Below are positions 25,499-33,756 of a DNA stretch of 64,000 nt, one piece after another. The translations under genes and the position numbers were made by a program. A model generated the notes under the pieces. The model saw only the letters and a list, made by a program, of their open reading frames with translations, was not told the DNA's origin and made no database searches. Within the stretch, counting starts at the first letter, position 1. Each line of letters begins with the position of its first letter. This stretch comes from Bacteroidota bacterium (lineage in GTDB: Bacteria > Bacteroidota > JABWAT01), in assembly GCA_013360915.1 (NCBI GenBank), contig JABWAT010000003.1, forward strand, positions 140,840 to 204,839, written 5' to 3'.

Positions 25499-26470
25499 AT
25501 GCTGGCTGCGTATCGTGAACGGTATTGTGAACCCGGGCAGGTGGGAGTTGCTGAACGGCCTGTGAAGGAGCCCGGTCCGGGAGAGATCCGGTGCCGGGTG
25601 GTGGTGACAACGGTAAACCGGTCCGATGTGGCGCTGGTGACCGGGCGTCCGGCGGTGATGCGGCTGATGGCTGGTCTGAACCGTCCGCGACGACCCATTC
25701 CGGGAACCGATTTCGCCGGTGTGGTTGAGAAAGTGGGTCCGCAGGTCACCCGGTTCCGGGTAGGAGACCGCGTGGTGGGGTTTGAAGACAACGGATGTTC
25801 CTCGCAGGCAGAGTTTCTGATTCTGGGTCCGTCGGCTCCGGTAGCCCACATTCCGCTGGGAATCTCGTATGAATCGGCCGTGGCGGGCATGGAGGGCGGT
25901 CATTACGCCATCAATTTCCTCAATAAAGTCCATCTGCAGGCGGGTCAGTCGGCTCTGGTGTACGGGGCGAGTGGTGCCATTGGTTCTGCCTTGGTTCAAT
26001 TGCTGAAACCGGTGGGCGTGCGGGTGACGGCCGTGTGCGGGCCGGATGGTCTGGAAGCCGTCGGATCTCTGAAGCCGGATGATCTGCTGAACCATCAGGA
26101 AACCAACCTGACCGATCTGCCTTACCGGTATGATTATATCTTCGATGCCGTGGGGAAACGCACCTTCGGCGAACTGAAATCCCTGCTGAAACCGGGCGGC
26201 ATTTATATCTCTTCTGAACTCGGTCCGGGCGGTCAGAATCTGTTTCTTCCGCTGATCACCAGAATCGGCGGAGGCCGGCGGGTGGTCTTTCCGTTTCCTT
26301 CCGACATTCCGCATTCCTTAAACCTGCTTTGTCAGGAACTGGCGGCCGGCCGTTACCATCCCCTCATTGACCGGGAGTATCCGATTAGCCAGGTGGGTTC
26401 AGCCTATGACTACGTGGCCTCGGGCCGCAAGCTGGGATCGGTTCTGTTGCGCATGAGCGGCGAGCTCTGA
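25499..26470 (+). CDS. MDR-family NAD(P)-dependent oxidoreductase
   Basis: A 323-residue medium-chain dehydrogenase/reductase of the quinone oxidoreductase branch. It has the GroES-like N-terminal domain with PGTDFAGVVEKVGPQVTRFRVGDRVVG (about 61-88), then the cofactor domain with VYGASGAIGSALVQLLK (about 153-169; AxGxxG type). The catalytic-zinc ligands of alcohol dehydrogenases are absent (NRSD in place of CGTD), so it is zinc-free, as in quinone or enone reductases. Substrate unknown. It stands alone between the antitoxin-like gene and rarA. Confidence 0.85.
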   Translation: MLAAYRERYCEPGQVGVAERPVKEPGPGEIRCRVVVTTVNRSDVALVTGRPAVMRLMAGLNRPRRPIPGTDFAGVVEKVGPQVTRFRVGDRVVGFEDNGCSSQAEFLILGPSAPVAHIPLGISYESAVAGMEGGHYAINFLNKVHLQAGQSALVYGASGAIGSALVQLLKPVGVRVTAVCGPDGLEAVGSLKPDDLLNHQETNLTDLPYRYDYIFDAVGKRTFGELKSLLKPGGIYISSELGPGGQNLFLPLITRIGGGRRVVFPFPSDIPHSLNLLCQELAAGRYHPLIDREYPISQVGSAYDYVASGRKLGSVLLRMSGEL

Positions 26471-26617
26471 AACAGGGGACCGGTCCGGTCTTCCGTCTTT
26501 CAACCCGGGGGACAGGCGTCCTGCCCACATTTCATTACCTTCGGCTATCCGGTCTGTGCGTTCTTATCGGCCGGCACAATGGAACCCGGTTCCGGTTTTT
26601 GCTACCTTCGGGCAGAC

Positions 26618-27955
26618 ATGTCTGAGTCCACACTGTTCGAAACCACCGAGTCGCCGGTTCCCGGCGGATCTCCGCTTCCCGACCGGCTGCGTCCGGAAAC
26701 CCTCGATGACATCATCGGTCAGCAGCATCTGATCGGACCCGACGGACCCATCCGGCGGCTGATCGGGGCCGGGGACTGCCCATCCATGATTTTCTGGGGT
26801 CCGCCCGGCGTGGGAAAAACCACGCTGGCGCTGGCCATTGCCCGTGAATTGCGCTACCGGTTCGAGCGGCTCTCGGCCATTGAAGCCGGCGTGAAGGAAG
26901 TGCGCGAGGTGATTCAGCGGGCGTCCATGCGGAAACGGTCGGGTGAACGGACGATGGTCTTTATCGATGAAATCCACCGGTTTAATAAAAACCAGCAGGA
27001 TGCGCTGCTGCACGCGGTGGAAACCGGCATCATCAGTCTGACGGGAGCGACCACCGAGAATCCATCCTTTGAAGTGAATCCGGCGCTGATTTCCCGCTGC
27101 CAGGTGTACCGGCTGACGCTGCTGTCGCCGGATGAAATCAGACAGGTGGCCGAGCGTGCCTTTGAAAAAGACGAGCTGTTTGCCGGCATGACCGTGACCG
27201 TGGAGGATTGGGATGCGCTCTTCAGGCTGGCGGCCGGGGATGCCCGAACGGCCCTGCGCGCCATTGAACTGGCCTTTCCGCTCGCCTGGCAACCGGGACT
27301 GAAGCAGGTTCATCTCACACGGGAGGTTTTCGAAAAGGCGCTTCTGCAGAAAACCCCGCAGTATGACAAGTCGGGCGATAACCATTACGACACCATCTCG
27401 GCCTTTATCAAATCCATGCGGGGTTCCGATCCGGATGCCGCCCTGTTCTGGATGGCTAAAATGATTGAAGCCGGGGAAGATCCCCGTTTCATTGCGCGCC
27501 GGATGGTGGTGTTTGCCAGTGAGGATGTGGGCAATGCCGATCCCTTTGCCCTTACACTGGCGGTGTCGGTGTTTCAGGCAGTGGAACTGATCGGTATGCC
27601 CGAGGCGCGGATCAATCTGTCACAGGGCGTTACCTACCTGGCCAGCTGCCCGAAGTCCAACTCGGCTTACCTTGCGATTGATGCCGCACTTTCGGAAATT
27701 CGCAGCGGCGTACCCACCACGGTTCCGCTTCACTTACGGAATGCGCCCACCCGCCTGATGAAGGAGGAGGGATTCGGCAGCGGGTATGAGTATCCGCATT
27801 CGTATGACCATCATTTTGTACACGCATCCTACTTTCCGCCCGGTTATACCCCAAAACCCTTTTATCAGCCGGGTGAATACGGGAAGGAAAAAACATTTGC
27901 AGAACGGCTGGCCTGGCTCTGGAAAACCCGGTATCAGCCTAAAAGAAAGGATTAA
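26618..27955 (+). CDS. rarA: Replication-associated recombination protein A
   Basis: AAA+ ATPase of the RarA/MgsA/WRNIP1 family that acts at stalled replication forks and single-strand gaps. 445 residues from ATG 26618 (MSESTLFE). An ATG at 26579 would add 13 residues of no family likeness. Visible parts are PLPDRLRPETLDDIIGQQHLIG, Walker A GPPGVGKTT, Walker B FIDEIHRF with the following NKNQQDALL, sensor TTENPSFEVN, and the C-terminal tetramer domain YDKSGDNHYDTISAFIKSMRGSDPDAALFW, all canonical. It heads a tight plus-strand run through the phosphoesterase at 32.9 kb (gaps 3, -1, 2 and -14 bp). Confidence 0.96.
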   Translation: MSESTLFETTESPVPGGSPLPDRLRPETLDDIIGQQHLIGPDGPIRRLIGAGDCPSMIFWGPPGVGKTTLALAIARELRYRFERLSAIEAGVKEVREVIQRASMRKRSGERTMVFIDEIHRFNKNQQDALLHAVETGIISLTGATTENPSFEVNPALISRCQVYRLTLLSPDEIRQVAERAFEKDELFAGMTVTVEDWDALFRLAAGDARTALRAIELAFPLAWQPGLKQVHLTREVFEKALLQKTPQYDKSGDNHYDTISAFIKSMRGSDPDAALFWMAKMIEAGEDPRFIARRMVVFASEDVGNADPFALTLAVSVFQAVELIGMPEARINLSQGVTYLASCPKSNSAYLAIDAALSEIRSGVPTTVPLHLRNAPTRLMKEEGFGSGYEYPHSYDHHFVHASYFPPGYTPKPFYQPGEYGKEKTFAERLAWLWKTRYQPKRKD

Positions 27956-27958
27956 TCC

Positions 27959-28903
27959 ATGAAAGCGGCTCTTGGTGTCGACATCGGCGGCACGTCTATC
28001 AAACTGGCCCTGGTGTCTGAATCCGGCGAGATTCTCGACCAGACCTCGGTTCTGACTTACGGTGACAAGGATCCGGATGTGACGGTTGGTCAGATCTCGG
28101 ATTATTTCCGTGATGTGAAAACCCGGTTTCCTTCGGTTCGTGTGGTGGGAACCGGAATCGGGGTGCCGGGTACTGTGGCGCTCGATGGTGGTACGGTTTC
28201 CTTCCCGCCCAATCTGAAAGGATGGGGAATTGTGCGGCTGGGTGATATGGTGGCCGAAGCCACCGGTCTGCCGGCTTTTGTGGAAAACGATGCCAACGTG
28301 GCGGCGCTTGGTGAAGGAATTTACGGCGCCGGTATGGATGTGCCGAGTTTTGTCATGGTGACACTCGGAACCGGTGTGGGCGGCGGAATCGTCATCGATA
28401 AAAAAATCTACCGCGGGGTGTTCGGGGCAGCCGGCGAAATCGGCCATATTTCCATCGATCACAACGGACCGACCTGTAACTGCAGCAACAAAGGCTGCCT
28501 GGAACGTTACATCGGTCAGCGATATATCATCGATTACGCCATGGAAATCAAGGACAAGTATCATTCCTCGCCGGTTCACGACATTCTGGCCGAACGTGCG
28601 CTGGAAGTGAAGGATCTTGCTCATCTGGCAGTCCGCGGCGATGAACTGGCAATCACCGTCCTGAACCGGACGGGACATCTGCTGGGCGTGGGGCTGACTT
28701 CGATCATGCACATTCTTGATATCCGCACGTTTATTATCGGTGGCGGTGTGGCCGGTGCCGGTGACCATATTTTCCGTCCGGCCGAGCATTATGTAAAAAG
28801 TCATGCCCTGGCTCCTATGCGGTCTGCTTTTAAAATGATACCGGCCAGTCTGGGCAATCAGGCAGGTGTGCTGGGGGCTGCTGGTCTGGTGTTTAAAAGC
28901 TGA
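27959..28903 (+). CDS. ROK-family sugar kinase
   Basis: A 314-residue ROK kinase, probably glucokinase-like: phosphorylation of glucose or an N-acetylhexosamine with ATP. The phosphate loop is GVDIGGTSIKLALV (6-19). VENDANVAALGEG is the conserved substrate loop with the catalytic Asp. GTGVGGGIV binds phosphate, and EIGHISID is followed by the zinc motif CNCSNKGCLERY, where the usual CxCGxxGC has Ser in place of the first Gly. It starts 3 bp after rarA and overlaps the DinB-like gene by 1 bp. Substrate specificity is not readable from the motifs. Confidence 0.92.
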   Translation: MKAALGVDIGGTSIKLALVSESGEILDQTSVLTYGDKDPDVTVGQISDYFRDVKTRFPSVRVVGTGIGVPGTVALDGGTVSFPPNLKGWGIVRLGDMVAEATGLPAFVENDANVAALGEGIYGAGMDVPSFVMVTLGTGVGGGIVIDKKIYRGVFGAAGEIGHISIDHNGPTCNCSNKGCLERYIGQRYIIDYAMEIKDKYHSSPVHDILAERALEVKDLAHLAVRGDELAITVLNRTGHLLGVGLTSIMHILDIRTFIIGGGVAGAGDHIFRPAEHYVKSHALAPMRSAFKMIPASLGNQAGVLGAAGLVFKS

Positions 28904-29376
28904 TGAGCGCCGTCCCAGACCTGATCGGCCGGTATGCTGCCGGTCCCGATGAACTGGTAAAGCTGGTGGCGACCCTTCCCGATGGTTCGGTCGATTACCG
29001 CCCGGCACCCGGCAAGTGGACCATACGGGAAATTCTGGTTCATCTGGCGGAAGCCGAAGCAGTTGGATTCACCCGGATCCGCCGGGCCATTGCAGAACCG
29101 GGATCAGCAGTGTTTGCCTACGATCAGGATGCCTGGGCCCGCGAGGCGGATTATGCCCATCAGGATATCAACCTGGCCCTGACGCTGTTTAACGCCCTGC
29201 GCGATTCAACCGTGGAGGTTCTGAAATCATTGCCAGCCGAGGCTTTCAGCCGTACGATTGAGCATCCCGAGCGCGGAACCATGACATTAACGGCTGTGCT
29301 CGACTTGTACATCCGGCATGTGACCGTTCACCTCAGTCAGATCCGGCGCAATCTGGATTCCTTTTCCACCCGCTGA
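28903..29376 (+). CDS. DinB-like putative metal-dependent hydrolase
   Basis: A 157-residue four-helix-bundle protein of the DinB/YfiT superfamily. The three expected metal-binding histidines are at VHLAEAE (about 47) and in the C-terminal YIRHVTVHLSQIRR pair (about 142 and 146). Many members are thiol-dependent S-transferases (bacillithiol or mycothiol), but most are uncharacterised. The start codon shares one base with the ROK kinase stop (TGATG), so coupled translation is likely. lptD begins 2 bp downstream. Confidence 0.82.
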   Translation: MSAVPDLIGRYAAGPDELVKLVATLPDGSVDYRPAPGKWTIREILVHLAEAEAVGFTRIRRAIAEPGSAVFAYDQDAWAREADYAHQDINLALTLFNALRDSTVEVLKSLPAEAFSRTIEHPERGTMTLTAVLDLYIRHVTVHLSQIRRNLDSFSTR

Positions 29377-29378
29377 TC

Positions 29379-31970
29379 ATGACCGGACGACTTTCCCTTG
29401 TTCTGGCCGGCCTGCTGCTGGTTCTTCAAAGTCAGGCTCAGGAAGTCACCGGTTCCGCACCGGCTCTTAACGATTCGCTTTTCGTTCCACCCGATTCACT
29501 CTCACTGGCTGCTGCCGATTCGGCGGTTGCCCCGGCGGGACTCGATACGGTGGTCGTGTATCAGTCCGCCGATTCCATCTGGTTTTCCTTCGGGACCAAA
29601 ACCATGGACATGTACGGACCTTCCACCCTGACTTACGGGGCCGTCAATCTGGAAGCCAACCGGATCAATATCGACTGGACAACCTCCATGCTCACGGCAG
29701 ACGGTGCACCCGATTCATCCGGGGCAACGGCTGGTTACCCCGAATTCACCGATTCGGGTGAAGAGTACCGTGGAACCCGCGTCTACTACCATTTTAAAAC
29801 GAAAAAAGGCCGGGTCCTGACCGGGAAAACCGAGATGGGGGATGGCTTTTACCGGGGTGATCAGATTAAGAAAGTGACGCCCGGCGTGTTGTTCGTCGCT
29901 GATGGCATTTATACCACCTGTGACCGCGACGAACCGCATTTCCATTTCTGGGGCGAGGAAATGAAACTGCTCATCCGCGATAAAATCATTGCACGGCCGG
30001 TGGTGCTGAAAGTGAATGAAGTGCCGGTCTTTGCACTTCCCTTTGCCATTTTGCCCAACCGGACCGGCCGTCAGTCAGGGATTATTCCGCCCGCATACGG
30101 CGAATCGGCCATCCGTGGTATTTTCCTGCGGGGGGGCGGTTATTACTGGGCGCTGAGTGATTACACCGATCTGGCGCTGACCGGGGATCTGTATTCGAAG
30201 GGCGGATACAATCTCTATTCCGATTTTTCCTACAACAAGCGGTATGATTTTTACGGATCACTCCAGGCTGGCTACACAAAGGACATTGCCGGAGAAACCA
30301 GTGATCCCGACTATTCCGAATCGGATGGATACAAACTGTACTGGAATCACCATCAGGAGTTCAATCCGTACCAGCAGCTCGATGCCAATGTGAATTTCTC
30401 GAGCGACAACTATCTGCGCCGGACATCCTTTAAACCCGATGAACTGGTGACGCAGGAAATCATTTCCAACGCCAACTACTCCCATAAATTTGAAGATTCA
30501 CCCTGGAGTGCCAACGTCGGATTTTCGCGGAACCAGAATATCATCACCAAAGAGTATTACCAGACGTTCCCGACCGTGCAGATTTACCGTCAGTCCACCA
30601 CCCCTTTCCGGGACCCCGACAAACCCGCCAGCCAGCAATCCTGGTACGAACGGATCACCCTCGGTTACAACGGTTTCTTCACCAACCGGAATCAGAAAGT
30701 GTTCAACCGGACCGATTCGACCTATCAATCCACCATGGATAACGGAATCCGGCATTCGCCATCCATCAACATTCCGTTTTCTCTCGGACCGTATGTGACC
30801 ATTAATCCGTCCTTTTCCTACGCCGAATACTGGTATTTCCGGACCATAGAAAAGAAACTGGATCCGACCACCAATCAGTTCCTGACTGAGAAAAAGGAAG
30901 GCTTTGCTTCTGCACGGACTTTCTCGACCGGCGTGTCGGCATCCACCCGTTTGTATGGAATCATTCAGCCGCAATTCGGGTCCGTTACCGGATTCCGTCA
31001 CGTGCTGCAGCCGACCATGGGATTTACCTACACGCCCGATTTTTCCGATCCGTACTGGGGCTATTACAAAACCGTTTCTGATACAGCCGGCCGTCAGCTG
31101 ACGTATTCGCAGTTTGAAGGCAGCATCATCGGCGGACCGGGTCGCGGAAAAACACAATCGCTGGCCTTCGGATTGGGAAATACATTCGAAATGAAACTGA
31201 AGGGCAAGCCCGATGAAAACGGAAAAGCAGGCAAGGATGAAGTGATCCAGCTGATCCGGTATCTGAATCTGTCTTCGGCTTATAATTTTGCAGCCGACTC
31301 GCTCAACTGGTCGAACCTGTCGGTTTCAGCCGGAACGTCCATCGGGTCGCTGAGTCTGCAGTATTCAAGTTCTTACACGCCTTATTACTATGCCACCTCG
31401 GTGAATGCGTTGGGGCAGCCGGTGGATCGGCTGACGCGGTTCACCCTGTGGGAAAAGAACGAAGGAATTCTTCGGTCGGTCAGTCAGTTTTTCTCTTTCA
31501 GTTATTCGTATTCAGCCGAGAAGAAGAAGAACACCGACCGTCTCAGTTACCAGAAGGAAACCGATGAAACCAATCCGCTGCGTGCACCGGTTTCACCTGC
31601 TGAAGAACGCCGGCGTCAGTTGAGAAACGTTGATTTTGATATTCCCTGGAATGTGTCGCTGAACGGCTCTTACAGCATCAGCACACCGAGTCCGTCGGTA
31701 AAGTCGAAAAATGCGTTTGTAACCGGTTCGCTCGATTTCTCCCTGACCGATAACTGGAAAATGGGATTCGATGGCGGTTACGATCTGATTAACGACGAGT
31801 TCACCGTTCCCCGGATTACCGTGTTCCGGGATCTGCATTGCTGGTCCATGGATTTTACCTGGGTTCCTTCGGGCAGTTACAGTTACTACATGCTGAATAT
31901 TCACGTGAAAGCACCTCAGCTTCAGGATATTTCGGTGAAGAAGTCAGAGTATTACTATGACTATTACTAA
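29379..31970 (+). CDS. lptD: LPS-assembly protein LptD / OstA-like
   Basis: Outer-membrane barrel that inserts lipopolysaccharide into the outer leaflet with LptE. 863 residues: signal peptide (1-20, QSQAQ), a Ser/Asp-rich linker, an OstA-type beta-jellyroll (about 70-215; YRGTRVYYHFKTKKGRVLTGKTEMGDG, IYTTCDRDEPHFHFW), and the LptD barrel (about 225-863) starting FALPFAILPNRTGRQSGIIPP. The barrel has many alternating aromatic strands and a tyrosine-rich end. Length and domain order fit Bacteroidota LptD. The LptD disulfide cysteines of Proteobacteria are not conserved. It overlaps the next gene by 14 bp. The other Lpt genes are not in the window. Confidence 0.9.
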   Translation: MTGRLSLVLAGLLLVLQSQAQEVTGSAPALNDSLFVPPDSLSLAAADSAVAPAGLDTVVVYQSADSIWFSFGTKTMDMYGPSTLTYGAVNLEANRINIDWTTSMLTADGAPDSSGATAGYPEFTDSGEEYRGTRVYYHFKTKKGRVLTGKTEMGDGFYRGDQIKKVTPGVLFVADGIYTTCDRDEPHFHFWGEEMKLLIRDKIIARPVVLKVNEVPVFALPFAILPNRTGRQSGIIPPAYGESAIRGIFLRGGGYYWALSDYTDLALTGDLYSKGGYNLYSDFSYNKRYDFYGSLQAGYTKDIAGETSDPDYSESDGYKLYWNHHQEFNPYQQLDANVNFSSDNYLRRTSFKPDELVTQEIISNANYSHKFEDSPWSANVGFSRNQNIITKEYYQTFPTVQIYRQSTTPFRDPDKPASQQSWYERITLGYNGFFTNRNQKVFNRTDSTYQSTMDNGIRHSPSINIPFSLGPYVTINPSFSYAEYWYFRTIEKKLDPTTNQFLTEKKEGFASARTFSTGVSASTRLYGIIQPQFGSVTGFRHVLQPTMGFTYTPDFSDPYWGYYKTVSDTAGRQLTYSQFEGSIIGGPGRGKTQSLAFGLGNTFEMKLKGKPDENGKAGKDEVIQLIRYLNLSSAYNFAADSLNWSNLSVSAGTSIGSLSLQYSSSYTPYYYATSVNALGQPVDRLTRFTLWEKNEGILRSVSQFFSFSYSYSAEKKKNTDRLSYQKETDETNPLRAPVSPAEERRRQLRNVDFDIPWNVSLNGSYSISTPSPSVKSKNAFVTGSLDFSLTDNWKMGFDGGYDLINDEFTVPRITVFRDLHCWSMDFTWVPSGSYSYYMLNIHVKAPQLQDISVKKSEYYYDYY

Positions 31971-32925
31971 GTCCGTTCCTGGGTTGCTGATGGTTGCGGC
32001 GGGGCTTACCGGCTGCGCCTTGCTCGAAGATTCCACTGGTTCGGCCGTTGTGAAACAGGCAAAGCCGGTTCAGACGCAGGAAATCCGCCCGGAACCGGGG
32101 GAACAGGTTCTGACTTTTTTACTGGCTGGAGATGCCGGTACGGGAAATGCCCATCAGCACCGTGTGGCAGCCGGCATGGCGAAAGTGGCCCGGGAATATC
32201 CTGCAGGCGGTGTACTCTACCTGGGTGATAATTTCTATGAATTTGGTGTGACCAGCGTGACGGACAGCCAATGGGAGTCCGCCTTTACCGACGTTTACAC
32301 CGACCCGGCGCTTCAGATTCCCTTTTATGCAGTGCTGGGAAACCACGATTATATTCTGAATGAGCAGGCCCAGGTGGAGTATTCTTCCCGGAATCCCCGG
32401 TGGATCATGCCGGATCGTTACTACACCCGTACGGTGGCGATTCAGCCGGGTGACAGTGTGCGCCTGATCGGTCTGGATACGAATCTTCTTCTGGATGAGA
32501 CGGATACCACGCAGCAGCTGTCCTGGCTCGATTCCGTTTTAACCAGCAGTCCGGTTCGCTATCAGGTGGTTTTTGCACACCATCCGCTTTACACCGGCGG
32601 TGAGCATGGCGACAATGCTGTACTTCAAAAAATGCTGTCCCGCCGACTCGAAAAGGCCGGAGTGCTTCTGTATGCAACTGGGCACGACCATCATCTCGAG
32701 GTGATGGATCCGCAACCCACCGTCTGGCACGTCATCTCGGGCGCAGCCGGAAAAAGCCGCTCGGTGACCTGGTCCGCCCGGACCCGCTTTGCGGCCACCA
32801 ATCTTGGTTTCATGACCCTTCATCTGTCGGATTCCCGTGCCTGGATTCAGGTGTACGATGCCGATGGAAACCGGTTGTACTCGGAATTGCTGTCTACGAA
32901 GATGTCAGGGCTACGTCCCTTTTAG
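31957..32925 (+). CDS. Lipoprotein metallophosphoesterase, acid-phosphatase-like
   Basis: A 322-residue lipoprotein (lipobox LTGC, Cys20) with a calcineurin-type phosphoesterase domain. Metal-binding motifs in order are GDAGTG, LGDNFYE, LGNHDY, FAHHPLY and TGHDHHLEV; all five are intact, and the spacing resembles tartrate-resistant/purple acid phosphatases. It probably hydrolyses phosphoesters in the periplasm or at the surface. Its start lies inside the last codons of lptD. The final ten residues (STKMSGLRPF) and the stop codon are encoded by the first bases of the tandem repeat at 32893, so the native C-terminus has apparently been replaced. Confidence 0.88.
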   Translation: MTITKSVPGLLMVAAGLTGCALLEDSTGSAVVKQAKPVQTQEIRPEPGEQVLTFLLAGDAGTGNAHQHRVAAGMAKVAREYPAGGVLYLGDNFYEFGVTSVTDSQWESAFTDVYTDPALQIPFYAVLGNHDYILNEQAQVEYSSRNPRWIMPDRYYTRTVAIQPGDSVRLIGLDTNLLLDETDTTQQLSWLDSVLTSSPVRYQVVFAHHPLYTGGEHGDNAVLQKMLSRRLEKAGVLLYATGHDHHLEVMDPQPTVWHVISGAAGKSRSVTWSARTRFAATNLGFMTLHLSDSRAWIQVYDADGNRLYSELLSTKMSGLRPF

Positions 32926-33209
32926 GGATCTTGTCGAATCTGTTTTTTCTACGGAGATGTCAGGGCTACGCCCCTCCAAAATCGTTGGAGCCGGTTGTTT
33001 TTGCATTTCAGCCGGGTAGCGGAGACATCCCGGTTGCAGCTAATAGCATTCGGAGGAATTGGAGCCGCGTAGCGGTGACATCTTCGTAGCCAATGGTCCG
33101 AACAGAGGAAGAGGAAGAGCCGCATAGCGGTAACCTCTGCATTGAAATCCCGATTGCCTCCGGCTGGTGGTTTTGGCCGGAATTATATCCCTCAGGTTGG
33201 AAATCAGTT
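32893..33209 (+). repeat. 317-bp tandem repeat, unit 1
   Basis: First of two direct repeats with a 317-bp period. It starts TCTACGAAGATGTCAGGG and holds two direct copies of GATGTCAGGGCTACG plus three inverted relatives (GTAGCGGAGACATC, GTAGCGGTGACATC, ATAGCGGTAACCT), so each unit can fold into several hairpins. The first bases encode the end of the phosphoesterase. Confidence 0.88.
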
Positions 33210-33525
33210 TCTACGAAGATGTCAGGGCTACGCCCCTTTTAGGGGTCATGCCGAATGTGTTTTTTCTACGAAGATGTCAGGGCAACGCCCCTCCAAAATC
33301 GTTGGAGCCGGTTGTTTTTGCATTTCAGCCGTGTAGCGGAGACATCCCGGTTGCAGCAAATAGCATTCGGAGGAATTGGAGCCGCGTAGCGGTGACATCT
33401 TCGTAGCCAATGGTCCGAACAGAGGAAGAGAAGAGCCGTATAGCGGTAACCTCCGTATTGAAATCCCGATTGCCTCCGGCTGGTGGTTTTGGCCGGAATT
33501 ATATCCCTCAGGTTGGAAATAAGTT
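33210..33525 (+). repeat. 317-bp tandem repeat, unit 2
   Basis: Second unit, about 95 percent identical to unit 1 by eye. Differences are scattered, including a one-base deletion in the GGAAGAG tract. It ends at GGTTGGAAATAAGTTG. The following 230 bp up to the histidine kinase show no gene. Confidence 0.88.
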
Positions 33526-33756
33526 GTCCTGTCCACGCCCCTGACCATTTAAAAACGCCCCTCCATCTGACCCGCCTTTTGTTCCCCCTCATCACAGTTC
33601 ATACTTTAGGTCTGAACGGAAGCCCTGATTTTTTCTGTTCCCCGGGGAGGAGAATGTTCCCGGAAGGTTCAGGATACTGGCTGTAAGCAACCGGCCGGCC
33701 TCCTTCTCACAGACCAATTTTAAGTTTCCGGATTTAACCTTTCAGTCCCTTTTAAA

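Noticed and set aside
25343..26314. A 323-codon antisense frame over the MDR oxidoreductase
   Set aside because: The sense frame has clear GroES and Rossmann motifs; the antisense one has none.
27734..29008. A 424-codon open frame antisense to rarA and the ROK kinase
   Set aside because: Both sense genes are complete and canonical; the antisense product is a His/Arg/Gln-rich shadow.
32893..33525. CRISPR array
   Set aside because: The repeat period is 317 bp with near-identical full units, not short repeats with unique spacers, and there are no cas genes.
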